Shown here piece by piece: positions 26,124 through 35,229 of a stretch of 64,000 nt of DNA. Both the position numbers and the translations under genes were made by a program. This DNA comes from Mucilaginibacter gotjawali (lineage in GTDB: Bacteria > Bacteroidota > Bacteroidia > Sphingobacteriales > Sphingobacteriaceae), in contig NZ_AP017313.1 of the NCBI RefSeq assembly GCF_002355435.1, positions 5,890,001 through 5,954,000 of the forward strand. The letters are read 5' to 3'. Under the pieces are notes generated by a model. That model searched no databases, was not told the DNA's origin, and saw nothing but the letters and a program-made list of their open reading frames with translations. The stretch's first letter is position 1, and each line of letters opens with the position of its first letter.

Positions 26124-28997
26124 CTACTTCTTCTCCGGCAGCAAAATAAACTTAATGAGGTTATTGCCGCTTAAGTATTTATTGGCGGCCTCTTTAGTGC
26201 TTTGCGGGGTTACCTTATCCAGGTCGCCAACGTGTTTAAGGATGGCATCCGGGTCCTCGCTATTTTGGGAACATGAACCCAAATATCCTGCCCAAAAAAT
26301 ATTTTCCTTTAACTGCACCTGGGTTGACCGGGCATCAGTTACTGCAAATTTTTGAATATCCAGTGGCAACGCGCCGTTTTGTTTGATCTTGCTGATCTCG
26401 TCCATCGTTTCGGCAACCAGGCTGTCAACATTGGCAGGGGCGCACTCAAAATAAACGGTAAAGCTGTAGCGGCCTTCGGGTACTTTTTTATAGCTGGCTT
26501 TTACCCCCGGCGAATAAACTTTACCATCTTTTTCGCGCAGGCGCTCATCCAGTTTTATCTGCATAATAGCTTCCAGGGCATCAACTTGTACGTTGTTATC
26601 TTCATTATAATCATAGCTGCCGCTGAAAACCAGTTCAACGTTGCTTTTATCACCTATTCCTTTATTTACAATTTTTTTAAGCTGTCCTGCAGGCGGGTTA
26701 ATATCTAAAACCTTGTATGTTTCTTTTTTGTTTGATGCCGGCAAGCCGCCGAAATACGCTTCAAGGTATGGCTTCACCTGATCTACCGTGAACGAGCCAA
26801 CCAGGGTAAAAACAAAGCCGCTTGCGTCGGCAAACCGATCCTGGTAAAAAGCATAGGCTTTATCAAGGCTGGCGCTTGCAAGCAACTCCGGCGTAACTAC
26901 CATGCCCCTGATATTATGCTTACTTAACGTTGATGATATGGTATCCGAAAAAATACTTCCCGGATCGAGGTTACGGGTAGCCAGCACTGATTTGGTTTGG
27001 CTGACATTTGAATCCCAAATATTCTGATCTTTCCTCGGCTGTGTAAAATAGAGATAGATCAATTGCATCGCGGTTTCAAAGTCCCGCGGCGACGCACTGG
27101 CGGAGATGCCCTGGGCCACATCACTGATATAGGGCGAAACCCGGACGTTTTTTCCACTCAGTTTTTTATCCAGTTCTGCCTGCGTAAAGCCGGCGATGCC
27201 GCTGCCGCTGATAATATCGGCAGCCATGCCGGCCGAGGTATAATCCTGGTCGCTGGCCAGCGAGGTACCGCCAAAAGCGTACCCGTTGATCAGGATCTGG
27301 TCGTTTTTAAACTGCGTTGGTTTTAATATCACTTTTACGCCGTTGCTCAACATCAATGTGGTTGTACCAATCAGGCTATCAACCTGTGTACTTACTGTTT
27401 TTCCTGCAACGGGCAACTTTTCAAGTAATGGTTTATCGGTGGTATAATCGATATATGGCTTTAAGCCCTTCCCGGCATCTGCTATCCAGGTGAGCAATGT
27501 AGCCTCATTTGGCAATTTGTCTTTGTCCTTATCTGGTGCTTCAACAATAATCACCCTGTTTTGGTCGCTCACAAATTTGGCAGCCATGGCATTAAGTTCG
27601 GCCAGTGTTATCTTCCCTATATTATTGATATAATAGTTATAGGCAAATGATACCCCGGGCGTAGCCCCGCCGGTTAAAAAGTTTTGCTGGTATTGCCCCA
27701 CAAAATAGGCCGACTGTGTTTTATCCCTTTCTTTATAGGCGTTATCAACTCCCAAAAGGGCATTTTGTTTGGCACGTTCCAATTCCGTTAACGTAAACCC
27801 AAACTGCCTAATACGCTCTGTTTCGGCAACGGCAGCTTTGATAGCGGTTTCCAGTTCGCCGGGCTTTGCCACCGCGAGTGTTGTAAACGCATCCTGCCGG
27901 CCGGTAAATGCCCCATAGGCCGACTGACCATAAAGAAATGGGGGGTTAGCTTTTTGCAATAATTCGTTCAACCGGTCATTCAGCATGGCATTGAACAATT
28001 GTATGCGGATACTCTGCATATAATCAGCCGATGTTTTGACAATCGTTTCGGGATGTTTTACTATGATCTCCGCTAACGTATAAGGAAACTCTTTATCTGT
28101 TGCTATTTTAACAACTGTGCCTGTTGTTGGGGGCACAGAATAATAGGTCCTGGGTTTCTCATTTTCCGGATTTTTTAACGATGAAAAATCATTTTTAATG
28201 AGCGCCAAAACCTGTGCAGGATCAAAATCACCCACAGCAATTACGGCCTGAAGGTCGGGGCGGTACCAGTCATGGTAGTAAGAGGTGATCGCTTCAGGTT
28301 TAAATGTTTTAAGGATATCTTCCTTACCTATAGGTAACCGCTGCGCATAACGTGAGTTATTGAGTAATACGGGTAAGGTTTGGTTCCGTAAACGTTCTTC
28401 GGCATTTTTACCGCCGGCACGTTCTTCCTCAAGTACTACACCCCGTTCGTCGTTAATTTCTTTCGGGTCGAAGGTTTGGTAGGCGGCCCAGTTAGCGAGG
28501 ATATTAAACCCGTTTTGAAAAACTTTTACGCTATCGGTAGGTACCGGCAGCTGATAAACTGTTTCATCAAAACTGGTATAGGCATTCAAATCGGCGCCAA
28601 ACTTAATGCCCGATTTCTGCAAATAATTTACAAGGTCGTTTTTGGGAAAATCGCGCGTGCCGTTAAAGGCCATGTGCTCGGTAAAATGCGCCAGGCCCTG
28701 CTGGTCTTCATTTTCGAGCACCGAACCTGCTTTGGTTACCAGGTACAGCACTGCCCTGTTTTTGGGTTCATTATTTTTACGGATATAATAAGTTAAGCCA
28801 TTGGGCAGCTTACCTTTTAATACCTCCGGGTCGAGTGGCAAGCCACCGCTTATTGTCGCCGGCGAAGGCACTGCTGCTTGACTTGTTTTTGCTTTTGCGG
28901 GGGCTGCTGCTTTCTTTTTAACCTGTTGCGCGGATATTTCGCCGGCCAGCAACACAAAACTTAGGGCTGCAACAGAAAATTTATGGGTAAAATTCAT
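26124..28997 (-). CDS. M16 family (pitrilysin-like) zinc metallopeptidase
   Basis: A secreted zinc protease of about 957 residues with two M16 halves. The start at 28997 (MNFTHKFSVAAL) is preferred over 29033 because it begins a normal signal peptide ending at EISAQ. The inverted zinc motif HFTEH lies at about 104-108 of this form, with the distal Glu in VVLEEER about 75 residues on. The second half (about 520-950) keeps the fold but not the zinc site, as is usual. It probably degrades peptides in the periplasm. It is monocistronic by appearance, with a clear terminator downstream and a palindromic repeat-rich stretch upstream (29039-29174). Confidence 0.92.
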   Translation of the reverse strand: MNFTHKFSVAALSFVLLAGEISAQQVKKKAAAPAKAKTSQAAVPSPATISGGLPLDPEVLKGKLPNGLTYYIRKNNEPKNRAVLYLVTKAGSVLENEDQQGLAHFTEHMAFNGTRDFPKNDLVNYLQKSGIKFGADLNAYTSFDETVYQLPVPTDSVKVFQNGFNILANWAAYQTFDPKEINDERGVVLEEERAGGKNAEERLRNQTLPVLLNNSRYAQRLPIGKEDILKTFKPEAITSYYHDWYRPDLQAVIAVGDFDPAQVLALIKNDFSSLKNPENEKPRTYYSVPPTTGTVVKIATDKEFPYTLAEIIVKHPETIVKTSADYMQSIRIQLFNAMLNDRLNELLQKANPPFLYGQSAYGAFTGRQDAFTTLAVAKPGELETAIKAAVAETERIRQFGFTLTELERAKQNALLGVDNAYKERDKTQSAYFVGQYQQNFLTGGATPGVSFAYNYYINNIGKITLAELNAMAAKFVSDQNRVIIVEAPDKDKDKLPNEATLLTWIADAGKGLKPYIDYTTDKPLLEKLPVAGKTVSTQVDSLIGTTTLMLSNGVKVILKPTQFKNDQILINGYAFGGTSLASDQDYTSAGMAADIISGSGIAGFTQAELDKKLSGKNVRVSPYISDVAQGISASASPRDFETAMQLIYLYFTQPRKDQNIWDSNVSQTKSVLATRNLDPGSIFSDTISSTLSKHNIRGMVVTPELLASASLDKAYAFYQDRFADASGFVFTLVGSFTVDQVKPYLEAYFGGLPASNKKETYKVLDINPPAGQLKKIVNKGIGDKSNVELVFSGSYDYNEDNNVQVDALEAIMQIKLDERLREKDGKVYSPGVKASYKKVPEGRYSFTVYFECAPANVDSLVAETMDEISKIKQNGALPLDIQKFAVTDARSTQVQLKENIFWAGYLGSCSQNSEDPDAILKHVGDLDKVTPQSTKEAANKYLSGNNLIKFILLPEKK

Positions 28998-29038
28998 TTT
29001 AATCAGATAGTTATAAAGTTTGCTAAGATGCAATTAAA

Positions 29039-29174
29039 AGAGGATTTCACCGATTTTTTAAGGTGATTTCGCCGGTTTTTTGCGATTTCATCGATTGTTT
29101 TAAGATGACGGCACCGATTTAAGGAGCTGTGACGGCACAAAATCGGTGAAATCCTTCAATCAATCGGTGCAATC
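29039..29174. repeat. palindromic GATTTCACCGATT-type repeat region
   Basis: GATTTCACC, GATTTCGCC and GATTTCATC each precede a GATT- or GGTT-like run. They are mirrored further on by AATCGGTG, AAATCGGTGAAATCC and AATCGGTGCAATC. The region fills the gap between the nagB stop (29179) and the M16 start. The units are longer and less regular than in the other arrays. Confidence 0.6.
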
Positions 29175-29178
29175 AAAA

Positions 29179-31098
29179 CTAATAATGATACCGCACAAAC
29201 GCCTCCATAGCCTCATACTCGGCCATGCCCAGTTTATCATAATTACGGGCAGTTTCGCGGGTACGGTCCTCGGCCCTTACCCAAAACTCCCTTGCATCAT
29301 CCCCCGGGAATACCGGCCTGTCTTTCTGGCTTTGGTGTTTAAAGATCGCGTTGCGTTTTCTTATCACTTCCTGTGGTGATAGCGGTACGGCCATTTCTAT
29401 CTCGTGGGTCTCAAATTCATGCCATGCCCCCCGGTACATCCACAGCCAGCAGTCTTTTACCCAGTCTTCGGTGGCTTTTAAGCGGTTTAATGCCGCTACA
29501 ATGATGTTGAAACAAACCAAATGTGTCCCGTTCGGGTCGGCAAAGTCGCCTGCGGCAAATACCTGCTGCGGTTTTACTTTTTGCAACAGTTCCATCGTTA
29601 GTTTGATGTCTGCTTCGCCGGCGGTATTCTTTTTGATCTTGCCGGTTTCGTAAAATGGCAAAGCCATAAAGTGGATATTGCTGTCGGGTAAGCCGGCATA
29701 CCGTGCCCCCGAGATGGCTTCTGTTTTGCGGATAAACCCTTTTACATCCCTGATCTCTTTGGTATCTACCTGGTTGGGTTTTTTGGTAGGGATAAAAGCC
29801 CGCATGTCTTCATAGATTTGTTTCAGCTTGCTGTTGTCTTCGCCGATGCTCTGGTTAAAGTCGATGGCGAATTCTACAAAGCGTAATACATCATCATCCC
29901 ATACAGCCGTGTTGCCAGAGGTTTGATAGGCTACGTGCACATCGTGCCCCTGGTCAACCAAACGGATAAAGGTACCGCCCATGGAGATCACATCATCGTC
30001 CGGATGAGGCGAAAAGATGATGGAGCGCTTCCGGGCCGGCTGTGCCCTTTCGGGCCTTTGCGAATCGTCGGCATGGGGCTTACCGCCCGGCCAGCCGGTG
30101 ATCGTGTGCTGCAACTGGTTAAAAATGTCGATATTGATATTATAAACAGGACCCTGTTCAACGGCCAGCTGGGCCATGCCATGGTTATTATAATCTTCTT
30201 CGGTTAGTTTTAAAATGGGCTTGTTTACGGTTTCTGCCAGCCAGATCACGGCTTTCTTTTTCAGGCCGTTTTCCCAGTGACAGTCTTTTACCAGCCAGGG
30301 GGTATCAAAACGGGTTAATGAACTTGCGGCGGCTTCATCCAGCACAAACTCCACATGATCCGATAACTGCAAATAGGTAGCCGGTACTTCTCCGGAGATC
30401 TCTCCTTCTACTGCTTTTTTAACGATCGGGGCTTTTTTCAAACTCCAGGCCATCAGGATGATCTCGCGGGCCTTAAAGATGGTACCCACGCCCATGGTAA
30501 TGGCTTTGGTGGGCACATTTGATTTACCGCCGAAATCTCTGGAGGCATCGTTCCGGGTCAGGTCATCCAGGGTGACTAACCTGGTGCCTGAGTTTGGCGC
30601 CGAGCCCGGCTCATTAAAGCCGATGTGACCGGTACGGCCAATGCCCAGGATCTGCAGGTCCAGCCCGCCAAGGGCGGTGATCTTTTGTTCGTACTCCAGG
30701 CAAAAGGCGGGCACCTCGTCAAGGGACAGGGTGCCGTCGGGAATATTTACATGGCTTTTATCGATATCTACGTGCGAAAACAGGTTTTCGTTCATAAAGG
30801 TCACGTAGCTTTGCGCTGCGGCAGCCTGCATGGGGTAGTATTCATCCAGGTTAAAGGTGATCACGTTTTTAAAGCTCAAGCCTTCTTCTTTGTGCAGGCG
30901 CACCAGTTCGGCATAAACCCCGATGGGGGTTACCCCGGTGGCCAGGCCCAATACGGTTTTTTCGCCTTTGGCTTCTTTGCCGCGGATCAATGCCGCTATG
31001 CGGCCCGCTACGGCAACAGACGCCTGCTGCTGGTTGCCATACACCGTTACCGGCAGTTTCTCGTACCTCGTTTCTTCAAGTAAATTTAATCTCGCCAT
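29179..31098 (-). CDS. nagB: glucosamine-6-phosphate deaminase fused to a PIG-L/LmbE-like domain
   Basis: A 639-residue bifunctional-looking protein. Residues 1-265 are GlcN-6-P deaminase (glucosamine-6-P to fructose-6-P plus ammonia), with NLDEYYP at 83-89 and the GIGRTGHIGFNEPGS block at 152-166. Residues about 355-635 are a PIG-L/LmbE de-N-acetylase fold with the metal motif HPDDD at 365-369. This fusion is known in Bacteroidota. If both halves work, the protein could deacetylate a GlcNAc compound and then deaminate the amino sugar. It is divergent from anmK, which releases MurNAc-6-P from anhydroMurNAc, so the pair fits cell-wall sugar recycling. Confidence 0.92.
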   Translation of the reverse strand: MARLNLLEETRYEKLPVTVYGNQQQASVAVAGRIAALIRGKEAKGEKTVLGLATGVTPIGVYAELVRLHKEEGLSFKNVITFNLDEYYPMQAAAAQSYVTFMNENLFSHVDIDKSHVNIPDGTLSLDEVPAFCLEYEQKITALGGLDLQILGIGRTGHIGFNEPGSAPNSGTRLVTLDDLTRNDASRDFGGKSNVPTKAITMGVGTIFKAREIILMAWSLKKAPIVKKAVEGEISGEVPATYLQLSDHVEFVLDEAAASSLTRFDTPWLVKDCHWENGLKKKAVIWLAETVNKPILKLTEEDYNNHGMAQLAVEQGPVYNINIDIFNQLQHTITGWPGGKPHADDSQRPERAQPARKRSIIFSPHPDDDVISMGGTFIRLVDQGHDVHVAYQTSGNTAVWDDDVLRFVEFAIDFNQSIGEDNSKLKQIYEDMRAFIPTKKPNQVDTKEIRDVKGFIRKTEAISGARYAGLPDSNIHFMALPFYETGKIKKNTAGEADIKLTMELLQKVKPQQVFAAGDFADPNGTHLVCFNIIVAALNRLKATEDWVKDCWLWMYRGAWHEFETHEIEMAVPLSPQEVIRKRNAIFKHQSQKDRPVFPGDDAREFWVRAEDRTRETARNYDKLGMAEYEAMEAFVRYHY

Positions 31099-31106
31099 TG
31101 TGTTTG

Positions 31107-31180
31107 AGTCGTAAGTCTAAAGTCTTTAGTCTGAAGTCCTGTTTTGACTTGAGACTTTCGACTCAAGACTCCGGACTTAG
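31107..31180. repeat. perfectly phased heptamer hairpin between nagB and anmK
   Basis: Five consecutive AGTCnnn units (31107-31141), a TTTT loop (31142-31145), then five consecutive GACTnnn units (31146-31180). GACT is the complement of AGTC, so the two arms form an imperfect 35-bp hairpin. It lies 8 bp before the nagB start, in the divergent promoter space. Confidence 0.85.
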
Positions 31181-31276
31181 AAAAAATTGGTGAAATCAAA
31201 TATATCAGATATATTAAAAAAGTACGGTTTTAATTTAACTTTTGTATTCGATCAACAAATCCATAAATTGGAACCC

Positions 31277-32470
31277 ATGGTATCCCTCAACAAAAACCTG
31301 CAAAAGCTTTTCAGCATCGCCCAAAAAACAGAAAAAATTATTGTGGGGCTAATGTCGGGCACTTCGCTGGATGGCCTGGATATTGCGCTATGCAGGTTTA
31401 CCGAAAACGGTTTGAAAACGCAATTCAGATTGTTGCATTTTACGACGATCTCCTACCAGGAGGCTTTTAAAAAAGAGATCCAATCTGTCTTTGCAAAACG
31501 GGAGGCCGACCTGGAGAAAGTTTGCCTGCTGAATGCTTTTATCGGAAATTATTATGGGGAACTGGTTTTGGAGGCGCTTGCCGGCTGGGGAGTTGATCCT
31601 GGTGAAGTTGACCTGATCGCCAGCCACGGGCAAACTATTTATCATGCGCCAAAAAGGCTGCACCTGCAGGCAGATTATCCAAACGCAACCCTGCAAATAG
31701 GGGATGGCGATCACCTGGCCGTAAAGACGGGGATATTAACGGTTAGTGATTTTAGGCAAAAACATATCGCGGCGGGAGGTGAAGGTGCGCCCCTGGCATT
31801 GTATGGTGATGTTTTATTGGGGAGCAAACCCGGTGAAAACCGGCTATTGCTGAATATTGGCGGGATAGCCAACCTTACCTATTTACCTGCCGATGGCGAC
31901 TATGTTAAAATTTTGTGTACAGATATTGGCCCGGGCAATACACTGATTGATGCCGCCTGCCAGAAATATTTTAACCTGCCTTTTGATGAAGATGCAAAAA
32001 TCGCCTTGTCGGGAAAGGTAAGTGACGTTTTGTTAGCGGCTTTGTTAAACCAGCCCTTTTTTGACGAAGTGGCGCCAAAAACCACCGGGCCGGAATTGTT
32101 TAGCCTGGACTATGTTGCGATAGCCCAACAACAATCAAACACCCTAAAAATCAGCCCTGAAGACCTGCTCTGTACTTTAAGCGCCTTTACTGCAAAAAGT
32201 ATCTCCGGATTCATTTCGGCTAATTTTAAAGTGGAAGGCCTCCACCTATTTACCAGCGGCGGGGGCGCAAAAAACCCCTACATCGTCAATTACTTAAAAA
32301 CTGCCCTTCCGGGGGCAACAATTGAAGATACAGGGGTGCTGGGCATTAACCCGGACGCCAAAGAAGCTATTTTGTTTGCGCTATTGGGCAATGAAGCATT
32401 ATGTGGAGAACCAGTGGCGATAGGGAATAATCCTGCCGCATTGATGGGAAAATTCAGTTTTCCGCTATAG
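31277..32470 (+). CDS. anmK: anhydro-N-acetylmuramic acid kinase
   Basis: A cytosolic sugar kinase that opens and phosphorylates 1,6-anhydro-MurNAc from peptidoglycan turnover, giving MurNAc-6-P. The signature MSGTSLDGLDIA is at about 26-37 of the form starting at 31277; ASHGQTIYHAP, the DFRQKHIAAGG block, NIGGIANLTYLP and GPGN.LID follow in family order. The frame stays open upstream to 31187, but the added 30 residues (MVKSNISDILKK) do not resemble the family, so the ATG at 31277 is preferred. The length (397) is slightly above the E. coli enzyme. Divergent from nagB, with a heptamer hairpin between them. Confidence 0.92.
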   Translation: MVSLNKNLQKLFSIAQKTEKIIVGLMSGTSLDGLDIALCRFTENGLKTQFRLLHFTTISYQEAFKKEIQSVFAKREADLEKVCLLNAFIGNYYGELVLEALAGWGVDPGEVDLIASHGQTIYHAPKRLHLQADYPNATLQIGDGDHLAVKTGILTVSDFRQKHIAAGGEGAPLALYGDVLLGSKPGENRLLLNIGGIANLTYLPADGDYVKILCTDIGPGNTLIDAACQKYFNLPFDEDAKIALSGKVSDVLLAALLNQPFFDEVAPKTTGPELFSLDYVAIAQQQSNTLKISPEDLLCTLSAFTAKSISGFISANFKVEGLHLFTSGGGAKNPYIVNYLKTALPGATIEDTGVLGINPDAKEAILFALLGNEALCGEPVAIGNNPAALMGKFSFPL

Positions 32471-32484
32471 CTTTTACCTGCTTT

Positions 32485-32850
32485 TTATTTAACGCTGAAC
32501 TTAGCGATGTGATAACTTTCGTAGGCCATTTTGCGGTTAAACTCCAGGGCGATCTCTTTATAATTCACCAGGTCAACAATAGTGCCTATCCAGCAAAAGC
32601 CTCCGGTAAAAAAGTATAAAAGGCCCATTCCGATCTGGCCGACAAGGAACCTTTGGATCCCGGCGATCCAAATAAAACCCAACAGGGTAACCAATAAAAT
32701 ATCCTGGGGATTTTTTCTTTTACCGGAATATACCATATAAAAATATTTTTTTTGATTTTCATCAAGCTCTGCAGTTCCCTGCTGCAAAAGGGCCATCTCT
32801 TCGGCTGTTATTCCCGGAAATGCCATATAAGGGTTTTCGTACATGTCCAT
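32485..32850 (-). CDS. TM2-domain membrane protein
   Basis: A 121-residue protein with an N-terminal soluble part (about 1-50) and a TM2 domain at about 52-103: two hydrophobic segments joined by a short turn, with GIQRFLVGQIGMGLLYFFTGG and the following W.GTIVDLV. TM2 proteins are widespread and poorly understood. The gene is convergent with anmK (14 bp between stops) and has no obvious partner. Confidence 0.85.
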   Translation of the reverse strand: MDMYENPYMAFPGITAEEMALLQQGTAELDENQKKYFYMVYSGKRKNPQDILLVTLLGFIWIAGIQRFLVGQIGMGLLYFFTGGFCWIGTIVDLVNYKEIALEFNRKMAYESYHIAKFSVK

Positions 32851-33264
32851 TTTTTTGATGTTTTAGGTGATCTGATTATTTAATAGCCTAAAATTACAAC
32901 GATCGGACAATCACTCCAATTCTTAATTGGCTGGGGGGTAAAATAAATCGGTGAGCAAGGCCATTAGAGCGGCGAAAAGGGGGCCTGCATTTTTTACCGT
33001 GGTTACGGCATGGCGGCTATAGCACAACCAGGGCAAGCCGACGAAACGCTACAATAAAATTTTGTTAAAATTTGGATTAAAAGCCTGGTTGTTTTACGCC
33101 GTTAGCCATTGATGGCAAAAAATACCGCCCGGAAAAATTGCTCATTCAATTTTTAAATCTCAGACTTGTCCCTGCGGACATCTTATTAGGGCTACTGCAG
33201 CTTACCACCTTAAAAAGCTCCTTAAATATAAGTATTAATATATTAATTTGCTTAATTTTCGCCT
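32851..33264. other. 414-bp intergenic region between divergent genes, nothing clear
   Basis: No gene, array or strong hairpin was recognised. The plus-strand gene at 33265 is preceded by an AT-rich stretch ending TTAATTTG, one base away from the TAnnTTTG -7 consensus and about 15 bp before its ATG. Confidence 0.35.
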
Positions 33265-34308
33265 ATGGCAGATACTGAATCAAGGCTGGACGTTCCTTCC
33301 CGGAAAAAATTCTTTTACCCGGTTAAAGATGAACTGAAAAGCTACCTCGCAAAATATAACCGTTACCGTAACCTGGGCGTACAATACACTGACCTGTTGC
33401 GCTTTAATATGAGTGTGCCCCTGCTGGATAAAAACGGACACGATACGCTCTGGCAAACCGTTTACTATGATGCGGCCGAAATGCAGGAGCTTTTCCCTGC
33501 CCTTACGGCTATCTATGCTTTAATGAATGCATCCGGCTATATGGAAGTGGTTGATCAGCTGCAGATCGCGCAGATAGATTACTGCACCTTTGGCAATTCA
33601 AAGCCTTTCAGGATCCGGATCATCAATAAATTTAACGATAACTACGATTATTTTTATGTGAAAGCCGCCGATGCTTCCCGCATCTACGGGCTGGAGCTGG
33701 AGCATATCCTTTCGCCCAACCGTATTGGCTATCTAACTGACGGCACCACCATTATAGAAGATCACATCATCGGGCTGCCGGGCGATATCTTTATTAAAAA
33801 CCGGCTGTCAACCTCCAAATTTAACCAGGTGCGGATCTGCAAGGAATTTGTGAAATTTAACGAGCGCTGTTTTATCCGTTTGCTGGGCGACATGCGGTCG
33901 TACAACTACGTGGTGCATATAACGCCGGATATTGAAGGCAACCAATACCGCATCAGGGCGATTGACTTCGACCAGCAATCGTACGAGGGCCGCCGGCAGT
34001 TTTACCTGCCGCATTATTTTAAGGAGAATAACGCCCTGGTAATGCTGGGCATGAAACACATGGATAAAAACGCCATGCGCCAGTACCAGGAAGAAGAGCG
34101 GAGCCTGATCAATAACCGGATAAAGCTGGTCCGGTACCGCCTGGTAGACCTGCTTACCTGTATGAAAAAGGATGAAGTTTCGCCGCTAAAAAAGGTGGAA
34201 CAACTGGCCGCCGACCTGGCCGGATACCATAAAGAACCCGCCTTTAAAGCCTGCAAAACCATGGGCGAACTGGTTATTGAACAGTTAAATGTTTATACGT
34301 TTTTGTAA
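33265..34308 (+). CDS. conserved-looking protein of unknown function, 347 aa
   Basis: I do not recognise this protein. It is soluble, with no signal peptide or membrane segment, and rich in Tyr, Arg and Asp. Its N-terminal half has LLRFNMSVPLLD and a TLWQTVYYD stretch; the middle has FGNSKPFRIRIINKFNDNYDYFYVK and EHILSPNRIGYL; the later part has FVKFNERCFIRLLGDMRSYNYVV followed by IRAIDFDQQSYEGR. The paired RLLGDMRSYNY and IDFDQ motifs loosely resemble the catalytic loop and metal-binding Asp of atypical (HipA-like or aminoglycoside-type) kinases, which is only a suggestion. It is monocistronic, and a hairpin with T-run follows 78 bp after its stop. Confidence 0.7.
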   Translation: MADTESRLDVPSRKKFFYPVKDELKSYLAKYNRYRNLGVQYTDLLRFNMSVPLLDKNGHDTLWQTVYYDAAEMQELFPALTAIYALMNASGYMEVVDQLQIAQIDYCTFGNSKPFRIRIINKFNDNYDYFYVKAADASRIYGLELEHILSPNRIGYLTDGTTIIEDHIIGLPGDIFIKNRLSTSKFNQVRICKEFVKFNERCFIRLLGDMRSYNYVVHITPDIEGNQYRIRAIDFDQQSYEGRRQFYLPHYFKENNALVMLGMKHMDKNAMRQYQEEERSLINNRIKLVRYRLVDLLTCMKKDEVSPLKKVEQLAADLAGYHKEPAFKACKTMGELVIEQLNVYTFL

Positions 34309-34385
34309 AGGGAGTTTAATATGTACCCGGGATATTCCACCGCCGCTGACAATCCCTCAAATCAAACGGCGAGGGCCTTTGCGCG

Positions 34386-34540
34386 CACCCTTCGAGTGCC
34401 TCAGGGTGACACCCTTTTTTTCAACCCAATGACCGAATGACGCGAAGCATCCTTCGAGTGCCTCAGGGTGACACCCCGATTTTTTTATCAATCCAATGAC
34501 CAATGACGCGAAACACCCTTCGAGAGCCTCAGAGTGAAAG
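34386..34540 (+). repeat. three tandem CCTTCGAG..CCTCAGGGTG hairpin units
   Basis: Units begin at 34386, 34448 and 34513, with a period of 62-65 bp. Each has CACCCT and GAG arms pairing with CTC and AGGGTG around a 3-nt loop (third copy slightly degraded). The first two are followed by T-runs and an AATGACC-containing spacer. The first hairpin plus its T7 can serve as terminator for the gene ending at 34308. Confidence 0.8.
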
Positions 34541-34561
34541 TCGTTTTTCTTCTATGCCAAA

Positions 34562-34623
34562 CCAATGACCTAATGACCATCAACCCACCAATAACCTAAT
34601 GAACCAGTGAACTAATGAACCAA
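34562..34623. repeat. AATGAACC octamer array abutting the lspA stop codon
   Basis: AATGACC, TAATGACC and related units run in an 8-bp period and end as CTAATGAA, CCAGTGAA, CTAATGAA directly at the lspA stop (34624). Only one arm is seen. Confidence 0.6.
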
Positions 34624-35229
34624 TTATTCTTCCACCATTTCGCTATTGGGGCTGCTTAATTCGGGGACTTCCTGTTTAAAATAACGTTTCTGGAATACCA
34701 GGATGGCGATAACGCCTGTTGAGATAGCGGCATCTGCGAGGTTAAATATCGGCTGAAAAAATTCAAAGGGCTGCCCGTGCCATGCCGGGAACCAGGATGG
34801 GTAGCTGCCCCTGATGATGGGAAAATAAAACATATCCACCACCTGTCCCTCAAATAATTTACCATGCTGAAACAGCACGCCGTAAAATACACAATCGATG
34901 GTGTTGCCTAAAGCGCCGGCAAAAGTTAGCGCCACGCAGGTAATTAGCCCGCGGTGGTATTTGTGTTTAATAAGATGATAAAGGCCGTAACCGATACCGA
35001 TGCAGGCCACCAGCCGGAAGATGGTTAATACCAGCTTGCCGCCTTCGCCGCCAATTTCCCAACCGAAGGCCATGCCGTTGTTTATGGTATAATTGAGCAT
35101 ACCCCGGCTGCCCATAAAATGGATCTGGTCGCCGAGCAGCATATGTGTTCGTACCCAGGTTTTAATAACCTGGTCAAGCACAATGATGACAGCAATTAAC
35201 AAAAAAGGTTTTGTGTAAGCAGCCTTCAT
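34624..35229 (-). CDS. lspA: lipoprotein signal peptidase II
   Basis: An inner-membrane aspartyl protease that cleaves prolipoprotein signal peptides after lipidation. The 201 residues hold four hydrophobic segments. Catalytic Asp residues are visible at 112 (GNTIDCVFYG) and 166 (FNLADAAIS), with the upstream NYTINNGMAFG block at 46-56. An insert of about 30 residues between the third and fourth segments is typical of Bacteroidota LspA. The gene starts directly after the dksA-like stop, in the order ileS, dksA-like, lspA on the minus strand, an operon also common in relatives. The window contains several lipoprotein substrates. Confidence 0.95.
   Translation of the reverse strand: MKAAYTKPFLLIAVIIVLDQVIKTWVRTHMLLGDQIHFMGSRGMLNYTINNGMAFGWEIGGEGGKLVLTIFRLVACIGIGYGLYHLIKHKYHRGLITCVALTFAGALGNTIDCVFYGVLFQHGKLFEGQVVDMFYFPIIRGSYPSWFPAWHGQPFEFFQPIFNLADAAISTGVIAILVFQKRYFKQEVPELSSPNSEMVEE

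Noticed and set aside
31107..31180. Possible insertion-sequence end or MITE
   Set aside because: No target-site duplication or terminal inverted repeat beyond the heptamer arms; the two AGTC elements differ in spacer length and flanks.
34386..34540. Possible CRISPR array
   Set aside because: Spacers are not unique or of constant length, units contain hairpins with T-runs, and no cas gene is present.
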